Assembly (NCBI GenBank): GCA_937950105.1
Contig: CALFEM010000060.1
Location: 1 to 5,157, forward strand
DNA length: 5,157 nt
Reading direction: 5' to 3'
Source of the DNA: an uncultured Alphaproteobacteria bacterium
Lineage (GTDB): Bacteria; Pseudomonadota; Alphaproteobacteria; Rhizobiales; Hyphomicrobiaceae
Shown here: positions 5,103-5,157 of the stretch, piece after piece
How the letters are laid out: every line of letters begins with the position of its first letter
Numbering within the stretch: the first letter of the stretch is position 1
Translations under genes and position numbers: made by a program
The notes under the pieces: generated by a model
The model's input: only the letters and a program-made list of their open reading frames with translations
Told to the model about the DNA's origin: nothing
Databases searched by the model: none

Positions 5103-5157
5103 GCGCCCGTAGCTCAGCTGGATAGAGCACCAGACTACGAATCTGGGGGTCAGAGGT
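5103..5157 (+). tRNA. tRNA-Arg (anticodon ACG), 3' end cut by the window
   Basis: The first 55 nt of a tRNA are present. They comprise the acceptor 5' strand GCGCCCG (5103-5109), D arm GCTC/GAGC closing AGCTGGATA, anticodon stem CCAGA/TCTGG (5130-5134 and 5142-5146) with loop CTACGAA, variable bases GGGTC, and the 5' half of the T stem, AGAGG. The anticodon is ACG (5137-5139). The first A is normally deaminated to inosine by TadA, so this tRNA reads CGU, CGC and CGA. The T loop, the rest of the T stem and the 3' acceptor strand lie beyond the window; the tRNA is not inferred to be defective. Confidence 0.96.

Overview
The window looks like one end, or all, of a short draft-assembly contig from a G+C-rich alphaproteobacterium. 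The best fit is a member of the Hyphomicrobiales (Rhizobiales). This rests on recalled family resemblance: the rpmH/rnpA proteins, a histidine kinase of a type I associate with that order, and the codon bias. No database search was possible, so the taxonomy is an inference.

Bases 1-44 are not biological. They match the 3' 44 bases of the Illumina P5/TruSeq universal adapter. Genomic sequence starts at about base 45, inside rnpA. The other edge cuts a tRNA-Arg gene after 55 of about 77 nt.

Layout: (i) 45-667, minus strand: the rpmH-rnpA operon (ribosomal protein L34 and the RNase P protein), read leftward from a near-consensus sigma-70 promoter at 639-667. Its leader of about 120 nt carries a hairpin just before the L34 ribosome-binding site. 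rnpA is cut by the adapter junction. (ii) 832-3079, plus strand: two overlapping genes, a TVP38/TMEM64 (VTT-domain) membrane protein and a flavin-dependent disulfide oxidoreductase of the dihydrolipoamide dehydrogenase/mercuric reductase superfamily. They overlap by 14 bp and are probably translationally coupled. The reductase keeps the CX4C redox disulfide but has Tyr where the classical enzymes have the His of the C-terminal HPT motif. (iii) 3154-4671, plus strand: a membrane-bound sensor histidine kinase with an intact phosphotransfer His and ATP-binding motifs, probably starting at TTG, with no response regulator in view. (iv) 4672-5102: 431 bp with no recognisable gene but two strong inverted repeats. 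(v) 5103-5157: the 5' part of tRNA-Arg(ACG).

The leftward operon serves translation and RNA processing. The rightward pair looks like a membrane-associated redox module of unknown substrate. The kinase lies 74 bp downstream on the same strand and could be co-transcribed, but nothing in the sequence ties it functionally to the pair. I found no CRISPR array, insertion sequence or phage gene, and no clear case for a wholly new system. The most interesting items are the split membrane-protein/oxidoreductase module with its altered active site, and the adapter-derived false C-terminus of rnpA.
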